This document shows, one piece after another, positions 25,297 to 32,726 of a stretch of DNA of 37,005 nt (the first letter of the stretch is position 1; the number at the start of each line of letters is the position of its first letter). This DNA is from Deltaproteobacteria bacterium (GTDB lineage Bacteria; Myxococcota_A; Polyangia; JAAYKL01), in NCBI GenBank assembly GCA_030621515.1, contig JAUXHN010000018.1, forward strand, positions 1 to 37,005. The letters are read 5' to 3'. Position numbers and translations under genes: made by a program. The notes below the pieces were generated by a model. The model ran no database searches. It saw nothing but the letters and a program-made list of their open reading frames with translations, and was not told the origin of the DNA.

Positions 25297-25512
25297 ATGC
25301 GAAACGAGTTTACAGCGATAGTCGAAAAAGAAGGCGAATGGTTTATCTCTTACTGTCCGGAGATCCCGGGAGCGAACGGCCAGGGGAAAACCCAGAAGGA
25401 GTGTATCGCAAACCTCGCCGATGCGATTTGCCTGATTCTGGAGGATCGCAGAGCAGATTCTCTTCAGGGCATTCCAGACGACGCGATCCGTGAAGTAGTC
25501 ATGGTCGGATGA
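25297..25512 (+). CDS. hicB: HicB-family antitoxin
   Basis: 71 residues, matching the short HicB form. The core is the HicB-like RNase-H-type fold: FTAIVEKEGEWFISYCPEIPG, then GQGKTQKECIANLADAICLILEDR. There is no obvious C-terminal HTH or ribbon-helix-helix DNA-binding domain, so autorepression may need the toxin complex or another factor. It would bind and neutralise HicA. The ATG has a good ribosome-binding site, and the stop codon overlaps the hicA start (ATGA), giving antitoxin-first order with translational coupling. Confidence 0.88.
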   Translation: MRNEFTAIVEKEGEWFISYCPEIPGANGQGKTQKECIANLADAICLILEDRRADSLQGIPDDAIREVVMVG

Positions 25513-25694
25513 AGCGTTCGGCTCTTCTCAGACATCTTCGACGTTTCGGGTGTCACTTGAAGAGGGAAGGCCGTTCACACTCGCTGTGGATCAACCCGAG
25601 CACCGGTCATGTCGAGGCCGTTCCCCGCCATACCGAGATTCCCGATCGACTGGCAAAGAAAATCTGTCGATTGCTTACCATTCCAGAGATCTGA
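25509..25694 (+). CDS. hicA: HicA-family mRNA interferase toxin
   Basis: 61 residues, the normal size of HicA. The dsRBD-like fold is recognisable from MKRSALLRHLRRFGCHLKREG, then the catalytic-histidine motif GRSHSLWINPSTG and the conserved VPRHTEIPDRLAKKI tail. HicA toxins cleave mRNA in translation-dependent or -independent fashion and cause growth arrest until neutralised by HicB. The key His in GRSH is present, so the toxin looks intact. It overlaps hicB by 4 bp. Confidence 0.9.
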   Translation: MKRSALLRHLRRFGCHLKREGRSHSLWINPSTGHVEAVPRHTEIPDRLAKKICRLLTIPEI

Positions 25695-25775
25695 GCTTAA
25701 TCTGCCTGCCTCACCCTGATTTCGTCATCCAATTTGAAGGTCGAAAATCTCGCCATAGCGCGAAGCGCGACGGCG

Positions 25776-25799
25776 GACAAACGTCAAAAGACAAACGTC
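25776..25799. repeat. Direct repeat GACAAACGTC x2
   Basis: GACAAACGTC occurs at 25776-25785 and 25790-25799, separated by AAAA; the outer GGAC/GTCC ends also make an inverted symmetry. It lies in the otherwise empty 25695-25857 stretch between hicA and the lipoprotein gene. Similar short elements occur next to REP-associated transposase genes in other genomes, but no transposase is present here. Confidence 0.45.
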
Positions 25800-25857
25800 C
25801 CCAATCAATGTTAAAATACTCTCACGTTCACAACGAAAGGATGGGGCAATTCGATAT

Positions 25858-26544
25858 TTGCTTTTGACGGTACTGGCAGCAGCCGTGATTTCAACGGGTT
25901 GCTGGTCCATGCAAGAAATCGTTGTCGGGAACGATACCGGTGCCAACACTGACACCGACGGGGACAGCGATTCCGACGGGGATTCCGATTCCGACGGGGA
26001 CGTTGATACCGACGCTGACGGCGATACGGACACGGACACCGACGTGGACACCGATGCGGACACTGATACAGGCACGGATACTGGCCCCAACTGCACCCTA
26101 GGGGAGTACAGCGGCTATTTCGTTATTGCCACACAATCGGATGTCGCTACCCTCGCGGGATACACATCGATATCGGGATATCTGCATATCGAGTGCCCTT
26201 CGTTCACCGACCTGAGCGAATTGATTTGTCTCACCTCGGTAGGGAGTTTGGAAATCTACGACAACCCCGCTCTCACCAATCTGGACGGCCTGAGCGGAAT
26301 CACCTCGGTGGGCGAGGCCTTGGAAATCGGCTACAACGACGTCCTCACCAACCTGGACGGGCTGAGCGGGCTGAGCGGCATTACCTCGGTGAATGGGTAC
26401 TTGGGGATTTTGTACAACGCCGTCCTGCCCGATTGCGAGGTGTGCGAACTGCTGGACCAGCTCACCAGCGTCCCAATTTCGATAGATCTTCATACCAACC
26501 TCGACGACACATGTACGCCGGTTCCGGCGAACTGTCCCCCTTGA
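25858..26544 (+). CDS. Asp-rich lipoprotein with leucine-rich (receptor L-like) repeats
   Basis: 228 residues if translation starts at the TTG at 25858. A lipobox-like VISTGC is followed by an extreme low-complexity segment of about 45 residues made of Asp with Thr, Ser, Gly and Ala (DTDGDSDSDGDSDSDG), which may bind calcium or act as a flexible spacer. The C-terminal half has repeats of about 25 residues (LTSVGSLEIYDNPALTNLDG, ITSVGEALEIGYNDVLTNLD) like receptor L-domain leucine-rich repeats, with a Cys-containing cap. It is probably a surface-displayed outer-membrane lipoprotein. The start is doubtful: an ATG at 25841 with AAAGG before it is in another frame, and adding one G to the following GGGG would give MGAIRYLLLTVLAAAVISTG, a better signal peptide. 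Confidence 0.7.
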   Translation: MLLTVLAAAVISTGCWSMQEIVVGNDTGANTDTDGDSDSDGDSDSDGDVDTDADGDTDTDTDVDTDADTDTGTDTGPNCTLGEYSGYFVIATQSDVATLAGYTSISGYLHIECPSFTDLSELICLTSVGSLEIYDNPALTNLDGLSGITSVGEALEIGYNDVLTNLDGLSGLSGITSVNGYLGILYNAVLPDCEVCELLDQLTSVPISIDLHTNLDDTCTPVPANCPP

Positions 26545-26574
26545 AACGAGGCCCCCGGACATTCGGCGGGAGAA

Positions 26575-26784
26575 GCACATCAGGGGAAGGGCGCGGTGCA
26601 GATGTACCTTATCGGAGTACATCAGGGGAAGGATGCGGTGCAGGTGTACCTTGTCGAAGTACATTAGGGGGATGGCTCGGGGCAGGTGTACCCAGGCAAA
26701 GTACATCAGGGGAAGGGCGCGGTACGGGTGTACTTTGCCGGAGTACATCAGGGGGATGTCTCGGGGCAGGTGGTTCGAAGAATA
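26575..26784. repeat. 42-bp tandem repeat, five copies
   Basis: Units begin at 26575, 26617, 26659, 26701 and 26743. Each starts GTACATCAGGGG (first copy GCACATCAGGGG, third GTACATTAGGGG). The repeat is exactly 42 bp, and the end-to-start junction forms a palindrome with TGTAC and GTACA arms around about 9 nt. Alternate units are more alike (copies 3 and 5 share GGGGGATG and TCGGGGCAGG; copies 1, 2 and 4 share GGGGAAGG and CGCGGT), and copy 5 decays after about 30 bp. The period is a multiple of three, so reading frames run through it on both strands, but none has a plausible protein or ribosome-binding site. Confidence 0.85.
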
Positions 26785-26805
26785 AATGTGGACTTTTGTC
26801 CCATA

Positions 26806-26821
26806 AATGTGATTTCACATT
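26806..26821. repeat. Small hairpin between the tandem repeat and REP copy 2
   Basis: AATGTG and CACATT form a 6-bp stem with a 4-nt ATTT loop directly before the second REP-like element. A GGAC-TTTT-GTCC mini-palindrome lies 10 bp upstream. The role is unknown. Confidence 0.3.
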
Positions 26822-26823
26822 AT

Positions 26824-26859
26824 CCCATCCCGGCCTTCCCCTGCGAGGGGAAGGGGAAG
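26824..26859 (-). repeat. REP-like palindromic repeat, copy 2 (inverted)
   Basis: This is the reverse complement of 5584-5619 with a single difference, in the 3-nt loop. The stem is again a perfect 9 bp. It lies 45 bp upstream of the ATG of the coiled-coil gene, so both copies sit shortly before a small gene of unknown function. Confidence 0.7.
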
Positions 26860-26904
26860 TTAGTGGAGGCCGGATTTAACCCCAAAAACAAAAAGGAGAA
26901 AACC

Positions 26905-27219
26905 ATGGCCAGGCAATCTTTCGCGGAAAAAATGAACGACTCCAAGCTCATGATCTCCGGAGTGAAACAGCAATCGGACAGACTGACCAGGAGAGGGCTG
27001 GATTCGAAGTTCGTCGAAAAGTACGAGCGGATTTTCGGCGACGTCCAGAAACTGGACAAGGAACAGGAGCGGTTGAAGGCGAATCTGAAAACAAAGACCG
27101 AAACGCTGCAACAAAAAGCGAAGGAGATGAAAGCTCTCTATTCGGAAGCGAAAAAGATCGTGAAGATCGAGATGAAGAACAGCGCCTGGCGGGAGTTCGG
27201 CATTCAGGACAAGAGATAG
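26905..27219 (+). CDS. Small coiled-coil protein of unknown function
   Basis: 104 residues from the ATG at 26905, which has AAAAAGGAG 7 nt upstream. An open frame extends further upstream but runs through the tandem and REP repeats and is rejected. The protein is highly charged and helical with no signal peptide. Residues about 45-90 (VQKLDKEQERLKANLKTKTE, LQQKAKEMKALYSEAKKIVK) show heptad spacing typical of a coiled coil, and the C-terminus ends SAWREFGIQDKR. No family is recognised. It is followed by a good rho-independent terminator, so it is probably a monocistronic gene. Confidence 0.75.
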   Translation: MARQSFAEKMNDSKLMISGVKQQSDRLTRRGLDSKFVEKYERIFGDVQKLDKEQERLKANLKTKTETLQQKAKEMKALYSEAKKIVKIEMKNSAWREFGIQDKR

Positions 27220-27298
27220 GCGAACGTATTTGCAATTGGCAACGCGGAGTCTAAGTGCTAAAAGAGAAATATACCCGCCAGTAGCGTGCTGCTGGTTC

Positions 27299-27330
27299 AA
27301 AGGTCGCCCTTGTGGCGGCCTTTGCTTTTT
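27299..27330 (+). terminator. Rho-independent terminator of the coiled-coil gene
   Basis: AAAGGTCGCC (27299-27308) and GGCGGCCTTT (27314-27323) form a 10-bp stem (one G-U pair) with a 5-nt loop, followed by GCTTTTT. It is the clearest terminator in the window. Confidence 0.8.
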
Positions 27331-27346
27331 ATAGGAAAGTTCGTTT

Positions 27347-27973
27347 GTGAAAACCTTCGTCTATGTCGATGGCTTCAATCTCTACTACCGAGCCCTGCGT
27401 GGCAAGCCCTACAGGTGGCTCAACCTCAAAGAGCTTGTTCGCCGGACTTTGGGGGATCGCAATCAAATAGCGGTCATCAAGTACTACACGGCTCGTGTCT
27501 CGGGAAAACAAGATCGTGATGCGCCGAGACGACAGCAGGCCTATTTGGACGCCATACAGACTATTCCCGAAGTGCAAATCCACTATGGCCGATTTCTGGC
27601 CAAGACCATCCGACGACCGTTGGTCAAACCACAGGCAGGGCAGCCGGTTTTTGTTGAGGTGCATCATAACGAAGAGAAGGGGTCGGATGTGAACCTCGCC
27701 GCCCATCTGCTCCACGACGGGTGGAAAAACGAGTACGAGGTAGCGGTTGTTATCTCCAACGACACTGATCTTTGTGAGCCGATTCGTCTCGTCAAAGAGG
27801 ACCTGAAAAAGCCTGTCGGCATTATTTGCCCAGCGGCAAGCTGTGCGCCGCAGCTAAGGGCTGTGGCAACGTTCGTGCGGCATCTCTCACGCTCACGTCT
27901 CTCTGGTTCGCAGTTTCCAGATGTCTTGCTACGAAGCGATGGCCATCAGGTAACAAGACCCGACAGTTGGTAA
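27347..27973 (+). CDS. NYN-domain (PIN-like) ribonuclease family protein
   Basis: 208 residues from a GTG at 27347 with AGGAAAG 8 nt upstream. The NYN fold is shown by FVYVDGFNLYYRAL (Asp8), GSDVNLAAHLL (Asp114) and VVISNDTDLCEPIRL (Asp139, Asp141), the acidic residues expected to bind metal for RNA cleavage. Proteins of this DUF88/LabA-like group are thought to be ribonucleases or RNA-processing factors; the substrate is unknown. It is separated from the coiled-coil gene by a terminator and converges on lptD with 22 bp between stops. The codon mix looks less GC-rich than in flanking housekeeping genes, in keeping with an accessory stretch. Confidence 0.85.
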   Translation: MKTFVYVDGFNLYYRALRGKPYRWLNLKELVRRTLGDRNQIAVIKYYTARVSGKQDRDAPRRQQAYLDAIQTIPEVQIHYGRFLAKTIRRPLVKPQAGQPVFVEVHHNEEKGSDVNLAAHLLHDGWKNEYEVAVVISNDTDLCEPIRLVKEDLKKPVGIICPAASCAPQLRAVATFVRHLSRSRLSGSQFPDVLLRSDGHQVTRPDSW

Positions 27974-27995
27974 CTGATTACAACCATATGCGGAT

Positions 27996-30059
27996 TCACA
28001 GGCCAAGAAGGTTCAGTGTGGCCATGACGTCGGGAAACGGTGTGTCGATTCTGTGAGACGCGACGAGTCCCGCACGGATGCAACCGCATGCTGAACGCAA
28101 CTCGAGGCCGTACCAGAGCGCGTGCAACCGGGGATCCGGGACGATGCCGACACTCGCCCCTGCATGAGCGTGGATCACCCTGGTAAAAGCCACGGAAACC
28201 TGCTCGAACAACTCCATCGAGTCCTCGAGTTGTCTCGTCCAGGGTCGGGTCATCGGCGGTCCAACGGCAGCCGACCACCCCCTGTCCAGATGCGCGCCGC
28301 GTCCGGGGCCGTACCAGGAGCCTCCGGTCGTCACGGTGTTTCCCCTTCCATCGGTCGTGGAGATCTCCAGGCGGGTTGCGCTGATCCTGGAGGCTTTCTG
28401 ATCCCAGGAACCGCTTCCCCGAAAGAAGAGCCAGCTGGGTCCCAGCGAAAGGTCGGCGAAGAGATAGGCGGGTCCGAAAGGATCGGCCCAGCCGGGCAGA
28501 TCGAACCTCTGAGCTATCTCCAGGGATAGATGAGGCGTCAAGTCGCCGTCGTTTTTCAAAGTGGTCTCTATGCCGCTCTCGAGGCCGTGGCCGCGCTCAA
28601 GCCGGTCGAGCATATCAACGGTCCACGGGGGTGAGCTCCCGGAGATCCAGGGGGTGATGCGATACCTGGCGAAGGGTGTGACGATATGGCGCACGCCGGC
28701 CGGTCGGCCGATGAACGGAAGATCGATCTGCGCCGTGGCAAACATCAGGTGCCGCGTGTGATCGTCGCTTGATGATCCGTCGACAAGCCAGATCTGGTGA
28801 AATGTAGAGGCGTCGACCTCGGTTGCGAAGGGTCCGATCCTGTGAGGGATGGAGATGGATGGAGCCCCGGACACGCGAAAGTGGGGCAGGGCGAGGCCGT
28901 CGTTCGCGTCCTCGAACGGAACAGACCGAGGTGTGTCATACCTTGCCAGGGCCAGATCGAGCCGGGGGAATATCGGGGACCGGTTGCTCGAGGGGAGCGC
29001 CGAGCCGGTGATCAGGGTGACGGGCGCGAGGACATCTCCTCTGAGATGATCTGCCTCGTCGAAGGTCTGGTGAAGCGTCACCTGGCTTTCGAGGATGAGG
29101 TTGTTTCCCTTCATGGTCATGAGCGCCCTGCTCGTTGTATGAGTGAGCGCGCGATCGAGCGGCTCGAAGGAGAGATCGTCGATGACTTTGCGATCTGTGA
29201 CCACGTCGGTATCGACCGCCAGGGTCGCACCTTTGAGATCGGGAAAGAAATGCAAACGGGCGCGTGCATGGTTTCGCGGAGCATCGAGGAGATGGTCGAT
29301 GCGAAGGTCCGCGCTCGGTGTAATGACCCTGGAATATGTTTCCAGGCCCTGTGACGTTCGGGCGGCGACGTGCCCCTGGAGGATCAGGTCCTTCCTCACG
29401 GGGATTTGACCGGCCGGTCCGAAGATGAAACCGCCGCTCTCGCTCCATCCCAGGCGAGGGGGCAGGAAACCGGGCTTGTCAGGAGGGCGGAGCCTTAACC
29501 ACGGGAGAATTGCGATCTTCGTATCGCCGATGCGCAAGATCGGTCTTTCGAGATCCAGATCTCCCGACCGGTGGACTTCGATTGCTCTCGCCTCGATCTG
29601 ATATCCGGACGGAGCATGCGGGCAAGCGGTCGCCCTGGCGGCCACGATTCGACAACCGCCCTCCTGACATACCAGGTGGTCGCCGGATACTTTGACCACA
29701 CCGGACGGAGTTTTGATCTCGAATCGGGGAAAGGCGAGTTCGAGTTGCCCCTCCCCTGGATTGATCGCGCCCGCCGCCGCGTTCAGCTCCAGTTGATGCC
29801 ATGTGATGCTTCGAGGGGCTGATATCTCGATGGCGCCTGAATCGAGATCCAGCATCGCCGAGCGGCAGGTCAATTCCAGATCGCCGACCTTCAGGAGGAC
29901 TCCGTCGCGGGCGATGACCGATCCTGCGTCCGGATCAAGAACCAGTTGTTCGGCTTCGAGATGTACGTGGGTGGTTGAGTATTCCTCGGACGCCGCATGT
30001 CCGCCGCCAAGGAAGGCTGCAAGGCCCAGGAAAACGCCTAAATATCGCGAGAATCTCAC
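27996..30059 (-). CDS. lptD: LPS-assembly outer-membrane protein LptD
   Basis: 687 residues from a GTG at 30059. A signal peptide ends near HAA (about residue 23). Residues 30-200 form the OstA/LptA-like jellyroll (HLEAEQLVLDPDAGSVIARD, YQIEARAIEVHRSGDLDLER), followed by the LptD junction AILPWLRLRPPDKPGFLPPRLG and a C-terminal beta barrel. Cysteines at 131, 136 and 146 and a near-C-terminal pair (Cys658, Cys660 in ACGC) recall the interdomain disulfides needed for E. coli LptD assembly. LptD places LPS in the outer leaflet. It is shorter than gammaproteobacterial LptD, as is common in deltaproteobacteria. It follows the 30124-30771 gene by 64 bp. Confidence 0.8.
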   Translation of the reverse strand: MRFSRYLGVFLGLAAFLGGGHAASEEYSTTHVHLEAEQLVLDPDAGSVIARDGVLLKVGDLELTCRSAMLDLDSGAIEISAPRSITWHQLELNAAAGAINPGEGQLELAFPRFEIKTPSGVVKVSGDHLVCQEGGCRIVAARATACPHAPSGYQIEARAIEVHRSGDLDLERPILRIGDTKIAILPWLRLRPPDKPGFLPPRLGWSESGGFIFGPAGQIPVRKDLILQGHVAARTSQGLETYSRVITPSADLRIDHLLDAPRNHARARLHFFPDLKGATLAVDTDVVTDRKVIDDLSFEPLDRALTHTTSRALMTMKGNNLILESQVTLHQTFDEADHLRGDVLAPVTLITGSALPSSNRSPIFPRLDLALARYDTPRSVPFEDANDGLALPHFRVSGAPSISIPHRIGPFATEVDASTFHQIWLVDGSSSDDHTRHLMFATAQIDLPFIGRPAGVRHIVTPFARYRITPWISGSSPPWTVDMLDRLERGHGLESGIETTLKNDGDLTPHLSLEIAQRFDLPGWADPFGPAYLFADLSLGPSWLFFRGSGSWDQKASRISATRLEISTTDGRGNTVTTGGSWYGPGRGAHLDRGWSAAVGPPMTRPWTRQLEDSMELFEQVSVAFTRVIHAHAGASVGIVPDPRLHALWYGLELRSACGCIRAGLVASHRIDTPFPDVMATLNLLGL

Positions 30060-30123
30060 CAGGAGAGGCTATCACAATTGGCCGCGCATGTTGCCTATCC
30101 GACCACGCATGGGTGAGGGAGCT

Positions 30124-30771
30124 TTACTGCTGGGGCGGGATCTCATCGTTGATGATCGGCGTAACCTCGGCATGGGGTGTGCCGAAACCCTTGAACGAAG
30201 GCCTGTCGCCGAAGTCTCCGCCGATCGGGTATTGCCCGGCCGGGAAATCGATGAACATATAGTGGTATCCATCCTTGTCCGCGAACTGGGTGATCGCGGC
30301 TTGCGTCGACACCTTGTACTCTACTGCCAGTTCAACGGACTTGCGTGTACGTTTCAGGTAGGCGCGTCGAACAGGGGTGTTGAAGTGAATTGTCACGAGT
30401 GGGTTGCGGTTGTTTGTGAGATGGACCCTGGCGTCCTTGAATTTCAGGTAGAGCCTGTTTTTCTTGTCGGTTTTTGTGTACTCGAGAGGTCTGGTTGTCT
30501 GGAGAAAGATGCGAGATCCTCCGTCTGGACGCATGACGAATCCGGGCCAGGTTACCCATGTGCCGGGCTTGTCCTTCAGTTCCTCCACCCTTGGAAGCGT
30601 GTTGCCGTTTCCCGGAGTGGTTCCGTGATAGGATTGCCCGAGGATAATCCCCTCGCCGTCTGAACTCTGCGCGGTTGACCAATCATTTTGCGACTGCGCA
30701 AATGCAAGCCCCGCCGCCAAGACCAGCAGCACGGCAGTGAAGACTGTTGCCGATACGAGTACCCGAGACAT
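30124..30771 (-). CDS. Secreted protein of unknown function (AMIN-like beta domain?)
   Basis: 215 residues with a perfect AAGGAGG 8 nt before the ATG. A signal peptide ends near AFA (residue 25). The mature protein begins with a Gly/Ser/Asn-rich segment and then a strand-rich domain (WPGFVMRPDGGSRIFLQTTR, KNRLYLKFKDARVHLTNNRN, RRAYLKRTRKSVELAVEYKV), reminiscent of AMIN domains that bind peptidoglycan-associated partners, followed by a Pro/Gly-rich tail. There are no cysteines and no membrane segment. It lies between dnaA and lptD on the same strand. An envelope role is likely; AMIN membership is tentative. Confidence 0.72.
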   Translation of the reverse strand: MSRVLVSATVFTAVLLVLAAGLAFAQSQNDWSTAQSSDGEGIILGQSYHGTTPGNGNTLPRVEELKDKPGTWVTWPGFVMRPDGGSRIFLQTTRPLEYTKTDKKNRLYLKFKDARVHLTNNRNPLVTIHFNTPVRRAYLKRTRKSVELAVEYKVSTQAAITQFADKDGYHYMFIDFPAGQYPIGGDFGDRPSFKGFGTPHAEVTPIINDEIPPQQ

Positions 30772-30796
30772 GACTGAACCTCCTTGGTACTAATGG

Positions 30797-30802
30797 ATCA
30801 TA
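30797..30802 (-). promoter_or_regulatory. Candidate -10 element for the 30124-30771 gene
   Basis: On the minus strand, TATGAT preceded by GGG lies about 26 nt upstream of the ATG, within the AT-rich 63-bp gap after dnaA. No good -35 is visible, so readthrough from dnaA is an alternative. Confidence 0.3.
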
Positions 30803-30834
30803 CCCGGAATTCGGACTTTAGAAAAAAATTTGGA

Positions 30835-32160
30835 CTAAAAACCGAGGAGCCGCTCGAGGGCCACGACCTTGTTTCTGACGTTGGCGTCTTCACCAACCAA
30901 TTTGTCGATCTTCCGAAAGGCCGCGAGAGCGGTGGTGTGATCCTTGCCGCCGAAGCGATTTCCGATCTCCGGGTAGGAGGTGTTGAGACCCTTGCGGCAG
31001 AGGTACATCGCTACCTGCCGGGGGAATGAAACGGATCGCTGGCGTTGGTGTCCGGTAATGTCACTCATTGAGATGTTGAAGTGCTTGCAGACGGTTTGCT
31101 GTACGTTTTCGACGGTGAGGACGGTCTGGTGCAGCGCGATCACTTTCTTGAGCGTTTCGGTCGCGAAATCCAGATCGATGCCCCGGTTTTCCAGTGATGC
31201 GTGAGCAGCGAGGTTGATGAGTGAGCCTTCGAGTTCCCTGACGTTCGACTTGATGGACGTGGCGAGGAACATGGCGACGTCGTTCGGCAATGGGATGCCC
31301 TCGGCGTCGGCCTTTGCCTTGACGATGGCGAGTCTGGTTTCAAGGTCCGGCGCCTGGATATCCGCGATGAGGCCCCACTGGAAGCGCGATCGGAGGCGCT
31401 CCTCGAGCTCGGGGATCTCATGGGGGTACTTGTCGGATGTGAGAACTATCTGCTTGCCGTCTTCGTAGAGCGTGTTGAAAGTGTGGAAGAACTCGTCCTG
31501 CATCCCATCCTTGCCGCCGATGAACTGGATGTCGTCGACCAGGAGAACATCGCAGTTCTTGCGGTACTTGCGGCGAAATGCATCCATCCTGTTGTTGCGG
31601 ACGGACGCCACGAAATCGTTCATGAGTTCTTCGGATGACACGTAGATTACGTTCTTGGTAGAGTCCTTTGCATAGACACTGTTTCCAATGGCGTGGAGCA
31701 GGTGCGTCTTGCCGAGCCCGACTCCGCCGTAAATGAATAGGGGGTTGAAATTGGTGCCTGTCTTGTCGACGATTGCCAGGGACGCTGCGTGGGGGAGCCG
31801 GTTGAAAGAGCCGACAACGAAGTTCTTGAACGTGTACTTGGGGTTGAGCCTCGACAGTCTTTTCACGCCTCTCTGGGGTTTCGGTTCTGCGGGAAGCTCC
31901 TCTTGGACAGCCCGCAATGAGTCATTCTTCGAAAGAGAGAAGTCCACCTGGATTTTCATGCCGGTCTGAACCAGCATGGCTTCCTTGATGAGTTCGAGAT
32001 AGTTGTTCGACAACCATTCCCTGAAGAAGTTGTTCGGAACATGAAGAATGAGCCGGTCGTCGATGAGATCGGCCTCTGCAATCGGGATGAACCAGTTGTC
32101 GAAAACCTGTTCGCTCAATTTACCTCTGATCCACTCTTTTGCTTTTTCCCAGGATTCCAT
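30835..32160 (-). CDS. dnaA: Chromosomal replication initiator DnaA
   Basis: 441 residues from the ATG at 32160, with AAGG 6 nt upstream. The open frame continues upstream through the putative origin and is not used. Domain I covers about 1-75 (WEKAKEWIRGKLSEQVFDNW). A short linker is followed by the AAA+ domain III with Walker A GGVGLGKTHLLHAIG, Walker B VLLVDDIQFIGGK and the arginine-finger region LEERLRSRFQWGL. Domain IV contains TGHQRQRSVSFPRQVAMYL and the DnaA-box-binding GGKDHTTALAAFRK, where GGRDHTT is more usual. It initiates replication at oriC, and the 32161-32726 region upstream has matching features. It is transcribed towards the secreted-protein gene and lptD. Confidence 0.96.
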   Translation of the reverse strand: MESWEKAKEWIRGKLSEQVFDNWFIPIAEADLIDDRLILHVPNNFFREWLSNNYLELIKEAMLVQTGMKIQVDFSLSKNDSLRAVQEELPAEPKPQRGVKRLSRLNPKYTFKNFVVGSFNRLPHAASLAIVDKTGTNFNPLFIYGGVGLGKTHLLHAIGNSVYAKDSTKNVIYVSSEELMNDFVASVRNNRMDAFRRKYRKNCDVLLVDDIQFIGGKDGMQDEFFHTFNTLYEDGKQIVLTSDKYPHEIPELEERLRSRFQWGLIADIQAPDLETRLAIVKAKADAEGIPLPNDVAMFLATSIKSNVRELEGSLINLAAHASLENRGIDLDFATETLKKVIALHQTVLTVENVQQTVCKHFNISMSDITGHQRQRSVSFPRQVAMYLCRKGLNTSYPEIGNRFGGKDHTTALAAFRKIDKLVGEDANVRNKVVALERLLGF

Positions 32161-32194
32161 TTGAGCCTTATTGTGTTGACAGTTAGGCAACACC

Positions 32195-32203
32195 TTTTCC
32201 ACA
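32195..32203 (+). promoter_or_regulatory. DnaA box 1
   Basis: TTTTCCACA fits the relaxed DnaA-box consensus TT(A/T)TNCACA. It lies 35 bp upstream of the dnaA start, so it could also mediate dnaA autoregulation. A weaker CCATTCACA follows at 32207. Confidence 0.55.
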
Positions 32204-32561
32204 GAACCATTCACAGCGGAGCAGTTGTTCAGTGTCGGACAAGTCCTTACTTCCCCCCTTGACATTGTCGCGTTCAAATGCGATCTGGCAGCGGTAGCAA
32301 GGGTTGTAACCTGACTCACCGTTGGTAACAGTTTTTTCCAACGGCAAACAACCAGAAAATGCACAAATCGGCCATCTTGGCGTTTTGGTTCGTTTTTTTT
32401 TATTAAAAAAAATATCAATCCGTTTCGTGCCGGTTTGTAATGTCGTCAGATTGTTCGCCGTGCTGTTAACTAGCTGGAATTTAACATATAAATGCCAACC
32501 AAATTGTAATGTAAAAATGTCAACACCAAAATTGCCAAAAAAACAATCGGGGGTTTGTGCT

Positions 32562-32570
32562 GTGGAAAAG
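32562..32570 (-). promoter_or_regulatory. DnaA box 2 (inverted)
   Basis: TGTGGAAAA is the exact reverse complement of box 1 and lies on the far side of the AT-rich core. Confidence 0.55.
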
Positions 32571-32726
32571 AAAGACGGGTTTTGCATTGTTTTTCTCAAT
32601 ACCCGGTGTGTTCAATAGCTGCTGAATTGACCGCATCAGGTGTGAATCTGTTCAGCAAGGAAGCCGGCCCGCAGAGGTTGGCCGGAAAATGGACTTTGTT
32701 CTTTTCGTATTGATACGCTTTGTTCC

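Larger units (their letters stand above)
32161..32726. other. Putative replication origin (oriC) region
   Basis: This 566-bp gap upstream of dnaA has no coding sequence and is much richer in A+T than its surroundings, with A/T tracts near 32392-32420 and 32470-32560 that could be an unwinding element. Two DnaA-box matches in opposite orientation flank the AT-rich core (32195-32203 and 32562-32570). A hairpin CCGTTGG/CCAACGG spans 32319-32344, and a GC-rich CCGGCC/GGCCGG stem-loop at 32664-32685 lies in the leader of the next gene. Location beside dnaA, AT-richness and boxes are the usual signs of bacterial oriC, but experimental proof is absent. Confidence 0.6.

Noticed and set aside
26575-26784. 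CRISPR array
   Set aside because: The units are contiguous 42-bp tandem copies without unique spacers, and there are no cas genes.
26098-26879. Repeat-containing open frames on both strands through the 42-bp array
   Set aside because: They exist because the period is a multiple of three; they overlap the lipoprotein gene out of frame and lack ribosome-binding sites.
27220-27298. tRNA-like stretch ending in GGTTCAAA
   Set aside because: No acceptor or D stem can be formed around it; the following hairpin is a terminator.
32161-32418. N-terminal extension of DnaA
   Set aside because: The extra 86 codons run through DnaA boxes and AT tracts, and DnaA domain I starts at the ATG at 32160.
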